Source: Hydractinia symbiolongicarpus (taxonomy: Eukaryota; Cnidaria; Hydrozoa; Anthoathecata; Hydractiniidae). Taken from it: a stretch of 64,000 nt of DNA. Made by a program: the position numbers and the translations under genes. Positions 24,450 to 37,232 of this stretch are shown in pieces; the stretch's first letter is position 1, and every line of letters begins with the position of its first letter. The DNA lies in the NCBI RefSeq assembly GCF_029227915.1, contig NC_079877.1, forward strand, positions 2,852,001 through 2,916,000, given 5' to 3'. A model generated the notes under the pieces. The model made no database searches, was not told the DNA's origin, and saw only the letters and a program-made list of their open reading frames with translations.

Positions 24450-26686
24450 CAGTTTCACAGACTACATTTCATTGACTTTCTAGCGGTTTAAATCCGTTGG
24501 AGTTACAACGGTTGCGTCACATATTCGTACCAACATGTATTTAGTGATTTTCTTCCGACATTACTAAGTTGTATTGCTTTTAACAGTAAAACGATTGACT
24601 GTGGCAATTAATTAAACTGATTCTGGAGTGTGACCTTATAAATGTGATAAATGAGGCAGTTTGACTACAAGAAGTAACATTCTTCTTAATTTGACATGAT
24701 TGCTGGAACTCAGCGATTACACTGGGCGCTGTGGTAGCGCTTTATTAAAAAATTAAGATAAATAAGTCATTTTTAACTGTCGGACCAATCCTAGCCATTA
24801 GTTCGCGCTGAAGAAAGAGAGAGAGTTTCAAGAACTACATTTCATTGATTTTCTAACTGTGTCAATCCGTTTGAGTTACAACGGTTTCGTCACATATTCG
24901 TACCAACATGTATTTAGTGATTTTCTTCCGATATTACTAGGTTGCATCGCTTTTAAAAGTAAAACGATTGACTGTGGGACTTATTTGAACTGATTTTGGA
25001 CTTTGGCCTTTTAAATGTGATAAATGAGGCAGTTTGACTACAAGAAGTAACATTCTTCTTAATTTGACATGATTGCCGGAACTCAGCGATTACACTGCGC
25101 GCTGTGGTAGCGCTTCATTTAAAAATTTAGGTAAATAAGTCATTTTTTACTGTGGGACCAATCCTAGCCGTTTTCGCGCGCTAAAGAAATAGCGACGGTT
25201 TCAAAAACTACATTTCATTGACTTTCTAACGGTGTCAATCCGTTTGAGTTACAACGGTTGCGTCACATATTCGTACCAACATGTATTTAGTGATTTTCTT
25301 CCGATATTACTAAGTTGTATTGCTTTTAATAGTGTAACGATTGACTGTGGGAATTAATTGAACTGATTCTGGACTGTGACCTTATAAATGTCATAAATAA
25401 GCCAATTGGTCTTCAAGGAATAACATTTTTCTCAATTTAAAATGATTGCTGAAACTCAGCGATTACACTGGTCGCTGTGGTAGCGCTTTATTAAAAAAAT
25501 AAGATAAATAAGTCATTTTTTAAATGTCGGACCAATCCTAGCCGGTAGTTCGCGCTGAAGAAATAGAGAGAGTTTCAAGAACTACATTTCATTGATTTTC
25601 TAACTGTGTCAATCCGTTTGAGTTACAACGGTTGCGTCACATATTTGTACGAACATGTATTTAGTGATTTTCTTCCGATATTACTAAGTTGTATCGCTAT
25701 TAACAGTGAAACGATTGACTGTGGGAATTAATTGAACTGATTCTGGACTGTGACCTTACTAATGTGATAAATGAGACAATTGGTCTCCAAGGAATAACAT
25801 TCTTCTTAATTTGACACGATTGCTGGAATTCTGCGACTACATTAGGCTCTGTGGTAGCGCTTTATTTAAAAATTTAGATAAATAAGACTTTTTTACTGTG
25901 GGACCAATCCTGGCCGTTAGCACGCGCTGAACAATAGGAACAGTTCCAAAGACTACATTTCATTGACTTTCTACCGGCGTTAATCCGTTTGAGTTACAAC
26001 GGTTGCGTCACATATTCGTACCAACATGTATTTAGTGATTTTCTTCCGATATTACTAAGTTGTATTGCTTTTAATAGTGAAACGATTGACTGTGGGAATT
26101 AATTGAACTGATTCTGGACTGTGACCTTATAAATGTCATAAATGAGCCAATTGGTCTCCATATAATAACATTTTTCTCAATTTAAAATGATTGCTGAAAC
26201 TCAGCGATTACACTGGGCGCTGTGGTAGCGCTTTATTAAAAAATTAAGATAAATAAGTCATTTTTTACTGTGGGACCAATCCTAGCCGTTAGTTCGCATG
26301 AAAAAAATAGAGGCAGTTTCAAAATCTACATTTCTTTGACTTTCTAACGGTGTCAATCCGTTTGAGTTACAACGGTTGCGTCAAATATTCGTACCAACAT
26401 GTATTAAGCGATTTTCTTCCGATAATACTAAGTTGCATTGCTTTTAACAGTGAAACGATTGACTGTGGGAATTAATTGAACAGATTCTGGTTTGTGACCT
26501 TATTAATGTGATAAATGAGGCAATTGGTTTCCAAGGAATAACATTCTTCTTAATTTGACATGATTGCTGGAATTCAGCGATTACATTACGCTCTGTGGTA
26601 GCGCTTTATTTAAAAATTTAGATAAATAAGTCATTTTTTACTGTGGGACGAATCCTAGTCGTTAGTTCGCGCTGAAGAAATAGAGA
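24450..26686 (+). repeat. 6-monomer unit, first copy (period 2237 bp)
   Basis: Landmarks 24518, 24891, 25264, 25638, 26009 and 26382 pair with 26755, 27128, 27501, 27875, 28246 and 28619, each exactly 2237 bp apart. Shared private variants are AGTTTCACAGACTAC, CCGTTGGAGTTAC, GTGGCAATTAATTAAAC, GGTTTCGTCAC, TTTTAAAAGTAAAACG, TCGCTATTAACAG, GACACGATTGC, GCATGAAAAAAATAGAGG and GTCAAATATTCG. The left edge is abrupt: before 24,450 the text reads GCACGCGCTGAAAAATTAGG, while the equivalent place before the second copy reads TTCGCGCTGAAGAAATAGAG. Confidence 0.92.
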
Positions 26687-28923
26687 CAGTTTCACAGACT
26701 ACATTTCATTGACTTTCTAGCGGTTTAAATCCGTTGGAGTTACAACGGTTGCGTCACATATTCGTACCAACATGTATTTAGTGATTTTCTTCCGACATTA
26801 CTAAGTTGTATTGCTTTTAACAGTAAAACGATTGACTGTGGCAATTAATTAAACTGATTCTGGAGTGTGACCTTATAAATGTGATAAATGAGGCAGTTTG
26901 ACTACAAGAAGTAACATTCTTCTTAATTTGACATGATTGCTGGAACTCAGCGATTACACTGGGCGCTGTGGTAGCGCTTTATTAAAAAATTAAGATAAAT
27001 AAGTCATTTTTAACTGTCGGACCAATCCTAGCCATTAGTTCGCGCTGAAGAAAGAGAGAGAGTTTCAAGAACTACATTTCATTGATTTTCTAACTGTGTC
27101 AATCCGTTTGAGTTACAACGGTTTCGTCACATATTCGTACCAACATGTATTTAGTGATTTTCTTCCGATATTACTAGGTTGCATCGCTTTTAAAAGTAAA
27201 ACGATTGACTGTGGGACTTATTTGAACTGATTTTGGACTTTGGCCTTTTAAATGTGATAAATGAGGCAGTTTGACTACAAGAAGTAACATTCTTCTTAAT
27301 TTGACATGATTGCCGGAACTCAGCGATTACACTGCGCGCTGTGGTAGCGCTTCATTTAAAAATTTAGGTAAATAAGTCATTTTTTACTGTGGGACCAATC
27401 CTAGCCGTTTTCGCGCGCTAAAGAAATAGCGACGGTTTCAAAAACTACATTTCATTGACTTTCTAACGGTGTCAATCCGTTTGAGTTACAACGGTTGCGT
27501 CACATATTCGTACCAACATGTATTTAGTGATTTTCTTCCGATATTACTAAGTTGTATTGCTTTTAATAGTGTAACGATTGACTGTGGGAATTAATTGAAC
27601 TGATTCTGGACTGTGACCTTATAAATGTCATAAATAAGCCAATTGGTCTTCAAGGAATAACATTTTTCTCAATTTAAAATGATTGCTGAAACTCAGCGAT
27701 TACACTGGTCGCTGTGGTAGCGCTTTATTAAAAAAATAAGATAAATAAGTCATTTTTTAAATGTCGGACCAATCCTAGCCGGTAGTTCGCGCTGAAGAAA
27801 TAGAGAGAGTTTCAAGAACTACATTTCATTGATTTTCTAACTGTGTCAATCCGTTTGAGTTACAACGGTTGCGTCACATATTTGTACGAACATGTATTTA
27901 GTGATTTTCTTCCGATATTACTAAGTTGTATCGCTATTAACAGTGAAACGATTGACTGTGGGAATTAATTGAACTGATTCTGGACTGTGACCTTACTAAT
28001 GTGATAAATGAGACAATTGGTCTCCAAGGAATAACATTCTTCTTAATTTGACACGATTGCTGGAATTCTGCGACTACATTAGGCTCTGTGGTAGCGCTTT
28101 ATTTAAAAATTTAGATAAATAAGACTTTTTTACTGTGGGACCAATCCTGGCCGTTAGCACGCGCTGAACAATAGGAACAGTTCCAAAGACTACATTTCAT
28201 TGACTTTCTACCGGCGTTAATCCGTTTGAGTTACAACGGTTGCGTCACATATTCGTACCAACATGTATTTAGTGATTTTCTTCCGATATTACTAAGTTGT
28301 ATTGCTTTTAATAGTGAAACGATTGACTGTGGGAATTAATTGAACTGATTCTGGACTGTGACCTTATAAATGTCATAAATGAGCCAATTGGTCTCCATAT
28401 AATAACATTTTTCTCAATTTAAAATGATTGCTGAAACTCAGCGATTACACTGGGCGCTGTGGTAGCGCTTTATTAAAAAATTAAGATAAATAAGTCATTT
28501 TTTACTGTGGGACCAATCCTAGCCGTTAGTTCGCATGAAAAAAATAGAGGCAGTTTCAAAATCTACATTTCTTTGACTTTCTAACGGTGTCAATCCGTTT
28601 GAGTTACAACGGTTGCGTCAAATATTCGTACCAACATGTATTAAGCGATTTTCTTCCGATAATACTAAGTTGCATTGCTTTTAACAGTGAAACGATTGAC
28701 TGTGGGAATTAATTGAACAGATTCTGGTTTGTGACCTTATTAATGTGATAAATGAGGCAATTGGTCTCCAAGGAATAACATTCTTCTTAATTTGACATGA
28801 TTGCTGGAATTCAGCGATTACATTACGCTCTGTGGTAGCGCTTTATTTAAAAATTTAGATAAATAAGTCATTTTTTACTGTGGGACGAATCCTAGTCGTT
28901 AGTTCGCGCTGAAGAAATAGAGA
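26687..28923 (+). repeat. 6-monomer unit, second copy (period 2237 bp)
   Basis: Direct tandem copy of 24450-26686. Very few differences were seen, for example AATTGGTTTCCAAGG (26,523) versus AATTGGTCTCCAAGG (28,760). Both copies end with the same type switch, to GGACGAATCCTAGTCG, inside the last monomer, so the amplified unit includes that older recombination point. The two copies then differ: the first continues into TTTCACAGAC, the second into TTTCAAAAAC. Confidence 0.92.
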
Positions 28924-30980
28924 CAGTTTCAAAAACTACATTTCATTGACTTTCTAACGGTGTCAATCTGTTTGAGTTACAACGGTTGCGTCACGTATTC
29001 GTACCAACATGTATTTAGCGATAGTATTCGGATGTTACTAGGTTGCATCGCTTTTAACAGTGAAACGATTGACTAGGGAGATAATTGAACTGATTCTGGA
29101 CTGTGACCTTATCAATGTGAAAAATGAGCCAGTTGTTCTCCAAGGAATAACATTCTTCTTAATTTGACATGGTTGCTGGAACTCAGCGATTACACTGGTC
29201 GCTGTGGTAGCGCTTTATTAAAAAATTAAGTTAAATATGTCATTTTTTACTGTGGGTCGAATCCTAGTCGTTAGTTCGCGCTGACGAAGTAGAGACAGTT
29301 TCAAAAACAACATTTCATTGACTTTCTAACAGTTTTAATCCGTTTGAGTTGCAACGGTTGCATCATATATTCGCACCAACATGTACTTAGTGATTTTCTT
29401 CCGACATTACTAAGTTGTATTGCTTTTAACAGTGAAACGATTGACTGTGTGATTTAATTGAATTGATTCTGGACTGTGACCTTATAAATGTCATAAATGA
29501 GCCAATTGGTTTCCATATAATAACATTTTTCTCAATTTAAAATGATTGCTGAAACTCAGCGATTACACTGGTCGCTGTGGTAGCGCTTTATTAAAAAATT
29601 AAGATAAATTAGTCATTTTTTACTGTGGGACCAATCCTAGGCGTTAGTTCGCATGGAAGAAATAGAGGCAGTTTCAAAATCTACATTTCTTTGACTTTCT
29701 AACGGTGTCAATCCGATTGAGTTACAACGGTTGCGTCACATATTCGTACCAACATGTATTGTGCGATTTTCTTCCGATATTACTAAGTTGCATTGCTTTT
29801 AACAGTGAAACGATTGACTGTGGGAATTAATTGAACTGATTCTGGTTTGTGACCTTATTAATGTGATAAATGAGGCAATTGGTCTCCAAGGAATAACATT
29901 CTTCTTAATTTGACATGATTGCTGGAATTCAGCGATTACATTACGCTCTGTGGTAGCGCTTTATTTAAAAATTTAGATAAATAAGTCATTTTTTACTATG
30001 AGACGAATCCTAGTCGTTAGTTCGCGCTGAAGAAATAGAGACAGTTTCAAAAACCACATTTCATTGACTTTCTAACGGTGTCAATCTGTTTGAGTTACAA
30101 CGGTTGCGTCACGTATTCGTACCAACATGTATTTAGCGATAGTATACGGATGTTACTAGGTTGCATCGCTTTTAACAGTGAAACGATTGACTAGAGAGAT
30201 AATTGAACTGATTCTGGACTGTGACCTTATCAATGTGAAAAATGAGCCAGTTGTTCTCCAAGGAATAACATTCTTCTTAATTTGACATGGTTGCTGGAAC
30301 TCAGCGATTACACTGGTCGCTGTGGTAGCGCTTTATTAAAAAATTAAGATAAATATGTCATTTTTTACTGTGGGTCGAATCCTAGTCGTTAGTTCGCGCT
30401 GACGAAGTAGAGACAGTTTCAAAAACTACATTTCGTTGACTTTCTAACAGTTTTAGTCCGTTTGAGTTGCAACGGTTTCGTCACATATTCGCACCAACAT
30501 GTACTTAGTGATTTTCTTCCGACATTACTTAGTTGTATTGCTTTTAACAGTGAAACGATTGACTGTGGGATTTAATTGAATTGATTCTGGACTGTGACCT
30601 TATGAATGTCATAAATGAGCCAATTGGTTTCCATATAATAACATTTTTCTCAATTTAAAATGATTGCTGAAACTCAGCGATTACACTGGGCGCTGTGGTA
30701 GCGCTTTATTAAAAAATTAAGATAAATTAGTCATTTTTTACTGTGGGACCAATCCTAGCCGTTAGTTCGCATGGAAGAAATACAGGCAGTTTCAAAATCT
30801 ACATTTCTTTGACTTTCTAACGGTGTCAATCCGTTTGAGTTACAACGGTTGCGTCACATAATCGTACCAACATGTATTTAGCGATTTTCTTCCGATAATA
30901 CTAAGTTGCATTGCTTTTAACAGTGAAACGATTGACTGTGGGAATTAATTGAACTGATTCTGGACTGTGACCTTATTAAT
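28531..30980 (+). repeat. 3-monomer periodicity (1118 bp), about 2.2 copies
   Basis: Landmarks 28619/29737/30855, 28992/30110 and 29364/30482 are 1118 bp apart. Markers recurring at this spacing are the TCGCATGRAARAAATA segment (28,531, 29,648, 30,767), the CACGTATTCG landmark with GATAGTATTCGGATGTTAC (28,992 and 30,110), GACTAGGGAGATAATTG or GACTAGAGAGATAATTG (29,071 and 30,189), and GTGGGTCGAATCC (29,252 and 30,370). The copies differ more than those of the 4-mer and 6-mer duplications, so this looks older. It overlaps the end of the 6-monomer unit. Confidence 0.8.
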
Positions 30981-33900
30981 GTGATAAATGAGGCAATTGG
31001 TCTCCAAGGAATAACGTTCTTCTTAATTTGACATGATTGCTGGAAGTCAGCGATTACATTACGCTCTGTGGTAGCGCTTTATTCAAAAATTTAGATAAAT
31101 AAGTCTTTTCTTACTGTGGGACCAATCCTGGCCGTTAGCACGCGCTGAAGAAATAGAGACAGTTTCAAAAACTACATTTCATTGACTTTCTAACGGTGTC
31201 AATCCGTTTGAGTTGCAACGGTTGCGTCACATATTCGCACCAACATGTATTTAGTGATTTTCTTCCGACATTACTAAGTTGTATTTCTTTTACCAGTGAA
31301 ACGAGTGACTGTGGAAATTAATTAAACTGATTCTGGAATGTGACCTTATTAATGTGATAAATGAGGCAATTGGTCTCCAAGGAATAACATTTTTCTTAAT
31401 TTGACATGATTGCCGGAATTCAGCGATTACCTTAGGCTCTGTGGTAGCGCTTTGTTAAAAAAATAAGATAAATAAGGTATTTTTTGCAGTGATACCAATC
31501 CTAGCCGTTATCGCGCGCTATAGAAATAGAGACAGTTTCAAAAACTACATTTCATTGACTTTCTAACGGTGTCAATCTGTTTGAGTTACAACGGTTGCGT
31601 CACGTATTCGTACCAACATGTATTTAGCGATAGTATTCGGATGTTACTAGGTTGCATCGCTTTTAACAGTGAAACGATTGACTACGGAGTTAATTGAACT
31701 GAATCTGGACTGTGACCTTATCAATGTGAAAAATGAGCCAGTTGTTCTCCAAGGAAAAACATTCTTCTTAATTTGACATGGTTGCTGGAACTCAGCGATT
31801 ACACTGGTCGCTGTGGTAGCGCTTTATTAAAAAATTAAGATAAATATGTCATTTTTTACTGTGCGTCGAATCTAGTCGTTAGTTCGCGCTGAAGAAATAG
31901 AGACAGTTTTAAAAACTACATTTCATTGACTTTCTAACAGTTTTAATCCGTTTGAGTTGCAACGGTTGCGTCACTAATTCGCACCAACATGTACTTAGTG
32001 ATTTTCTTCCGACATTACTAAGTTGTATTGCTTTTAACAGTGAAACGATTGACTGTGGGATTTAATTGAATTGATTCTGGAATGTGACCTTATAAATGCG
32101 GTAAATGAGCCAATTGGACTCCAAGGAATAACATTCTTCTTAATTCGACACGATTGCTGGAATTCAGCGAGTTCAGTAGGCTCTTTGGTAGCGCTTTATT
32201 TAATATTTAGATAAATAAGTCTTTCTTTGCTGTAGGACCAATCCTGGCCGTTAGCACGCGCTGAATAAATAGGAACAGTTTCAGAGACTACATTTCATTG
32301 ACTTTCTAGCGGTATAAATCTGTTTCAGTTACAACGGTTACGTCACATATTCGTACCAACATGTATTTAGTGATATCTTTCCGATATTACTAAGTCATAT
32401 CGCTTTTAACAGTGAAACGATTGACTGTGGGAAATAATTGAACTGATTCTGGACTGTGATCTTATTAATGTGATAAATGAGGCAATTGGTCTCCAAGGAA
32501 TAACATTCTTCTTAATTTGACATGATTACTGGAATTCAGCGATTACATTACGCTCTGTGGTAGCGCTTTATTTAAAAATTTAGATAAATAAGTTTTTTTT
32601 TACTGTGGGACCAATCCTGGCCGTTAGCACGCGCTGAAAAATTAGGAACAGTTTCAAAGACTACATTTCATTGACTTTCTAGTGGTTTAAATCCGTTTGA
32701 GTTACAACGGTTGCGTCACATATTTGTACCAACATGTATTTAGTGATTTTCTTCCGACATTACTTGTATTGCTTATAACAGTGAAACGATTGACTGTGGG
32801 AATTAATTAAGCTGATTCTGGACTGTGACCTTATAAATGTGATAAATGATCCAATTGTTCTCCAAGGAATAAGGTTCTTCTTAATTTGACATGATTGCTG
32901 GAAATCAGCGATTACACTGGGCTCTGTGGTAGCGCTTTACTAAAAAACTAAGATAAATAAGTCATTTTTTACTGTGGGACGAATCCTAGTCGTTAGTTCG
33001 CGCTGAAGAAATAGAGACAGTTTCAAAGACTACATTTCATTGACTTTTTAACGGTGTCAATCCGTTTGAGTTGCAACGGTTGCGTCACATATTCGCACCA
33101 ACATGTATTTAGTGATTTTCTTCCGACATTACTAAGTTGTATTTCTTTTACCAGTGAAACGAGTGACTGTGGAAATTAATTAAACTGATTCTGGACTGTG
33201 ACCTTATAAATGTAATAAATGAGCCAATTGGTCTCCAAGGAATAACATTCTTCTTATTTTAACATGATTGCCGGATTTCAGCGATTATCTTAGGCTCTGT
33301 GGTAGCGCTTTGTTAAAAAAATAAGATAAATAAGGTATTTTTTGCAGTGATACCAATCCTGGCCGTTAGCACGCGCTGAATAAATAGGAACAGTTTCAGA
33401 GACTACATTTCATTGACTTTCTAGCGGTATAAATCTGTTTGAGTTACAACGGTTACGTCACATATTCGTACCAACATGTAATTAGTGATATCTTTCCGAT
33501 ATTACTAAGTCATATCGCTTTTAACAGTGAAACGATTGACTGTGCAACTTATTTGAACTAACTTTGGGCTGTGACCTTATAAATGTCATAAATGAGCCAA
33601 TTGGTGTCCAAGGAATAACATTTTTCTCAATTCAAAATGATTGCTGAGACTCAGCGATTACACTGGGCGCTGTGGTAGCGCTTTACTAAAAAATTAAGAT
33701 AAATAAGTTATTTTTTACTGTCGGACTAATCCTAGCCGTTAGTTTGCGCTGAAGAAATAGAGACAGTTTCAAAAACTACATTTCATTGACTTACTAACGG
33801 TGTCAATCCGTTTGAGTTACAACGGTTGCGTCACATATTCGTACCAACATGTATTTAGTGATATCTTTCCGATATTACTAAGTCATATCGCTTTTAACAG

Positions 33901-34258
33901 TGAAACGATTGACTGTGGGAATTAATTGAACTGATTCTGGACTGTGATCTTATTAATGTGATAAATGAGGCAATTGGTCTCCAAGGAATAACATTCTTCT
34001 TAATTTGACATGATTACTGGAATTCAGCGATTACATTACGCTCTGTGGTAGCGCTTTATTAAAAAATTAAGATAAATATGTCATTGTTTACTGTGCGTCG
34101 AATCTAGTCCTTAGTTCGCGCTGAAGAAATAGAGACAGTTTCAAAAACTACATTTCATTGACTTACTAACGGTGTCAATCCGTTTGAGTTACAACGGTTG
34201 CGTCACATATTCGTACCAACATGTATTTAGTGATATCTTTCCGATATTACTAAGTCAT
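30981..34258 (+). repeat. Mixed monomers, including a tandem single-monomer copy
   Basis: Landmarks at 31228, 31601, 31972, 32344, 32717, 33086, 33459, 33832 and 34204. The spacing 32717-33086 is 369 bp because CATTACTTGTATTGC lacks the 4 bases found in CATTACTAAGTTGTATTGC. The monomer at about 33,770-34,140 is repeated at 34,142-34,512 (372-bp offset; shared ATGTCATTGTTTACTGTGCG and CTAGTCCTTAGTTCG). A pair of monomers with TTTTTTGCAGTGATACC (31,482 and 33,339) also recurs further on at 35,571, 37,058, 43,405 and 45,649. Confidence 0.85.
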
Positions 34259-35745
34259 ATCGCTTTTAACAGTGAAACGATTGACTGTGGGAATTAATTG
34301 AACTGATTCTGGACTGTGATCTTATTAATGTGATAAATGAGGCAATTGGTCTCCAAGGAATAACATTCTTCTTAATTTGACATGATTACTGGAATTCAGC
34401 GATTACATTACGCTCTGTGGTAGCGCTTTATTAAAAAATTAAGATAAATATGTCATTGTTTACTGTGCGTCGAATCTAGTCCTTAGTTCGCGCTGAAGAA
34501 ATAGAGACAGTTTCAAAGACTACATTTCATTGACTTTCTAGCGGTATAAATCTGTTTCAGTTACAACGGTTACGTCACATATTCGTACCAACATGTATTT
34601 AGTGATATCTTTCCGATATTACTATGTCATATCGCTTTTAACAGTGAAACGATTGACTGTGGGAATTAATTGAACTGATTCTGGACTGTGATCTTATTAA
34701 TGTGATAAATGAGGCAATTGGTCTCCAAGGAATAACATTCTTCTTAATTTGACATGATTACTGGAATTCAGCGATTACATTACGCTCTGTGGTAGCGCTT
34801 TATTTAAAAATTTAGATAAATAAGTCTTTTCTTACTGTGGGACCAATCCTGGCCGTTAGCACGCGCTGAAAAATTAGGAACAGTTTCAAAGACTACATTT
34901 CATTGACTTTCTAGCGGTTTAAATCCGTTTGAGTTACAACGGTTGCGTCACATATTCGTACCAACATGTATTTAGTGATTTTCTTCCGACATTACTTGTA
35001 TTGCTTTTAACAGTGAAACGATTGAATGTGGGAATTAATTAAACTGATTCTGGACTGTGACCTTATAAATGTGATAAATGAGCCAATTGTTCTCCAAGGA
35101 ATAAGGTTCTTCTTAATTTGACATGATTGCTGGAAATCAGCGATTACACTGGGCTCTGTGGTAGCGCTTTACTAAAAAACTAAGATAAATAAGTCATTTT
35201 TTACTGTGGGACGAATCCTAGTCGTTAGTTCGCGTTGAAGAAATAGAGACAGTTTCAAAGACTACATTTCATTGACTTTTTAACGGTGTCAATCCGTTTG
35301 AGTTGCAACGGTTGCGTCACATATTCGCACCAACATGTATTTAGTGATTTTCTTCCGACATTACTAAGTTGTATTTCTTTTACCAGTGAAACGAGTGACT
35401 GTGAAAATTAATTAAACTGATTCTGGACTGTGACCTTATAAATGTGATAAATGAGCCAATTGGTCTCCAAGGAATAACATTCTTCTTATTTTAACATGAT
35501 TGCCGGAATTCAGCGATTATCTTTGGCTCTGTGGTAGCGCTTTGTTAAAAACATAATATAAATAAGGTATTTTTTGCAGTGATACCAATCCTAGCCGTTA
35601 TCGCGCCCTGAAGAAATAGAGACAGTTTCAAAAACTACATTTCATTGACTTTCTAACGGTGTCAATCTGTTTGAGTTACAACGGCTGCGTCACGTATTCG
35701 TACCAACATGTATTTAGCGATAGTATTCGGATGTTACTAGGTTGC
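34259..35745 (+). repeat. 4-monomer unit, first copy (period 1487 bp)
   Basis: Landmarks 34576, 34949, 35318 and 35691 pair with 36063, 36436, 36805 and 37178, each exactly 1487 bp apart. The unit is shorter than other 4-mers mainly because it includes a 369-bp monomer with CATTACTTGTATTGC. Other shared markers are ACTATGTCATATCGC, GATTGAATGTGGG, AATAAGGTTCTTC, TCGCGTTGAAG, GTGAAAATTAATTAAAC, AACATAATATAAATAAGG and CGCGCCCTGAAG. Confidence 0.9.
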
Positions 35746-37232
35746 ATCGCTTTTAACAGTGAAACGATTGACTGTGGGAATTAATTGAACTGATTCTGGA
35801 CTGTGATCTTATTAATGTGATAAATGAGGCAATTGGTCTCCAAGGAATAACATTCTTCTTAATTTGACATGATTACTGGAATTCAGCGATTACATTACGC
35901 TCTGTGGTAGCGCTTTATTAAAAAATTAAGATAAATATGTCATTGTTTACTGTGCGTCGAATCTAGTCCTTAGTTCGCGCTGAAGAAATAGAGACAGTTT
36001 CAAAGACTACATTTCATTGACTTTCTAGCGGTATAAATCTGTTTCAGTTACAACGGTTACGTCACATATTCGTACCAACATGTATTTAGTGATATCTTTC
36101 CGATATTACTATGTCATATCGCTTTTAACAGTGAAACGATTGACTGTGGGAATTAATTGAACTGATTCTGGACTGTGATCTTATTAATGTGATAAATGAG
36201 GCAATTGGTCTCCAGGGAATAACATTCTTCTTAATTTGACATGATTACTGGAATTCAGCGATTACATTACGCTCTGTGGTAGCGCTTTATTTAAAAATTT
36301 AGATAAATAAGTCTTTTCTTACTGTGGGACCAATCCTGGCCGTTAGCACGCGCTGAAAAATTAGGAACAGTTTCAAAGACTACATTTCATTGACTTTCTA
36401 GCGGTTTAAATCCGTTTGAGTTACAACGGTTGCGTCACATATTCGTACCAACATGTATTTAGTGATTTTCTTCCGACATTACTTGTATTGCTTTTAACAG
36501 TGAAACGATTGAATGTGGGAATTAATTAAACTGATTCTGGACTGTGACCTTATAAATGTGATAAATGAGCCAATTGTTCTCCAAGGAATAAGGTTCTTCT
36601 TAATTTGACATGATTGCTGGAAATCAGCGATTACACTGGGCTCTGTGGTAGCGCTTTACTAAAAAACTAAGATAAATAAGTCATTTTTTACTGTGGGACG
36701 AATCCTAGTCGTTAGTTCGCGTTGAAGAAATAGAGACAGTTTCAAAGACTACATTTCATTGACTTTTTAACGGTGTCAATCCGTTTGAGTTGCAACGGTT
36801 GCGTCACATATTCGCACCAACATGTATTTAGTGATTTTCTTCCGACATTACTAAGTTGTATTTCTTTTACCAGTGAAACGAGTGACTGTGAAAATTAATT
36901 AAACTGATTCTGGACTGTGACCTTATAAATGTGATAAATGAGCCAATTGGTCTCCAAGGAATAACATTCTTCTTATTTTAACATGATTGCCGGAATTCAG
37001 CGATTATCTTTGGCTCTGTGGTAGCGCTTTGTTAAAAACATAATATAAATAAGGTATTTTTTGCAGTGATACCAATCCTAGCCGTTATCGCGCCCTGAAG
37101 AAATAGAGACAGTTTCAAAAACTACATTTCATTGACTTTCTAACGGTGTCAATCTGTTTGAGTTACAACGGCTGCGTCACGTATTCGTACCAACATGTAT
37201 TTAGCGATAGTATTCGGATGTTACTAGGTTGC
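35746..37232 (+). repeat. 4-monomer unit, second copy (period 1487 bp)
   Basis: Direct tandem copy of 34259-35745. One difference seen by eye is TCTCCAGGGAATAAC near 36,208 for TCTCCAAGGAATAAC. After about 37,258 it departs, reading GACTAGGGAGTTAATTG where the first copy leads into GACTGTGGGAATTAATTG. Confidence 0.9.

Noticed and set aside
29254-29264. GGGTCGAATCC, 10 of 11 bases of a Pol III B box; also at 30372, 44541 and 45287
   Set aside because: No A box at the right distance, no T-arm stem around it and no cloverleaf. Most monomers read GGGACCAATCC or GGGACGAATCC. It is a point variant of the repeat, not a tRNA or tRNA-derived element.
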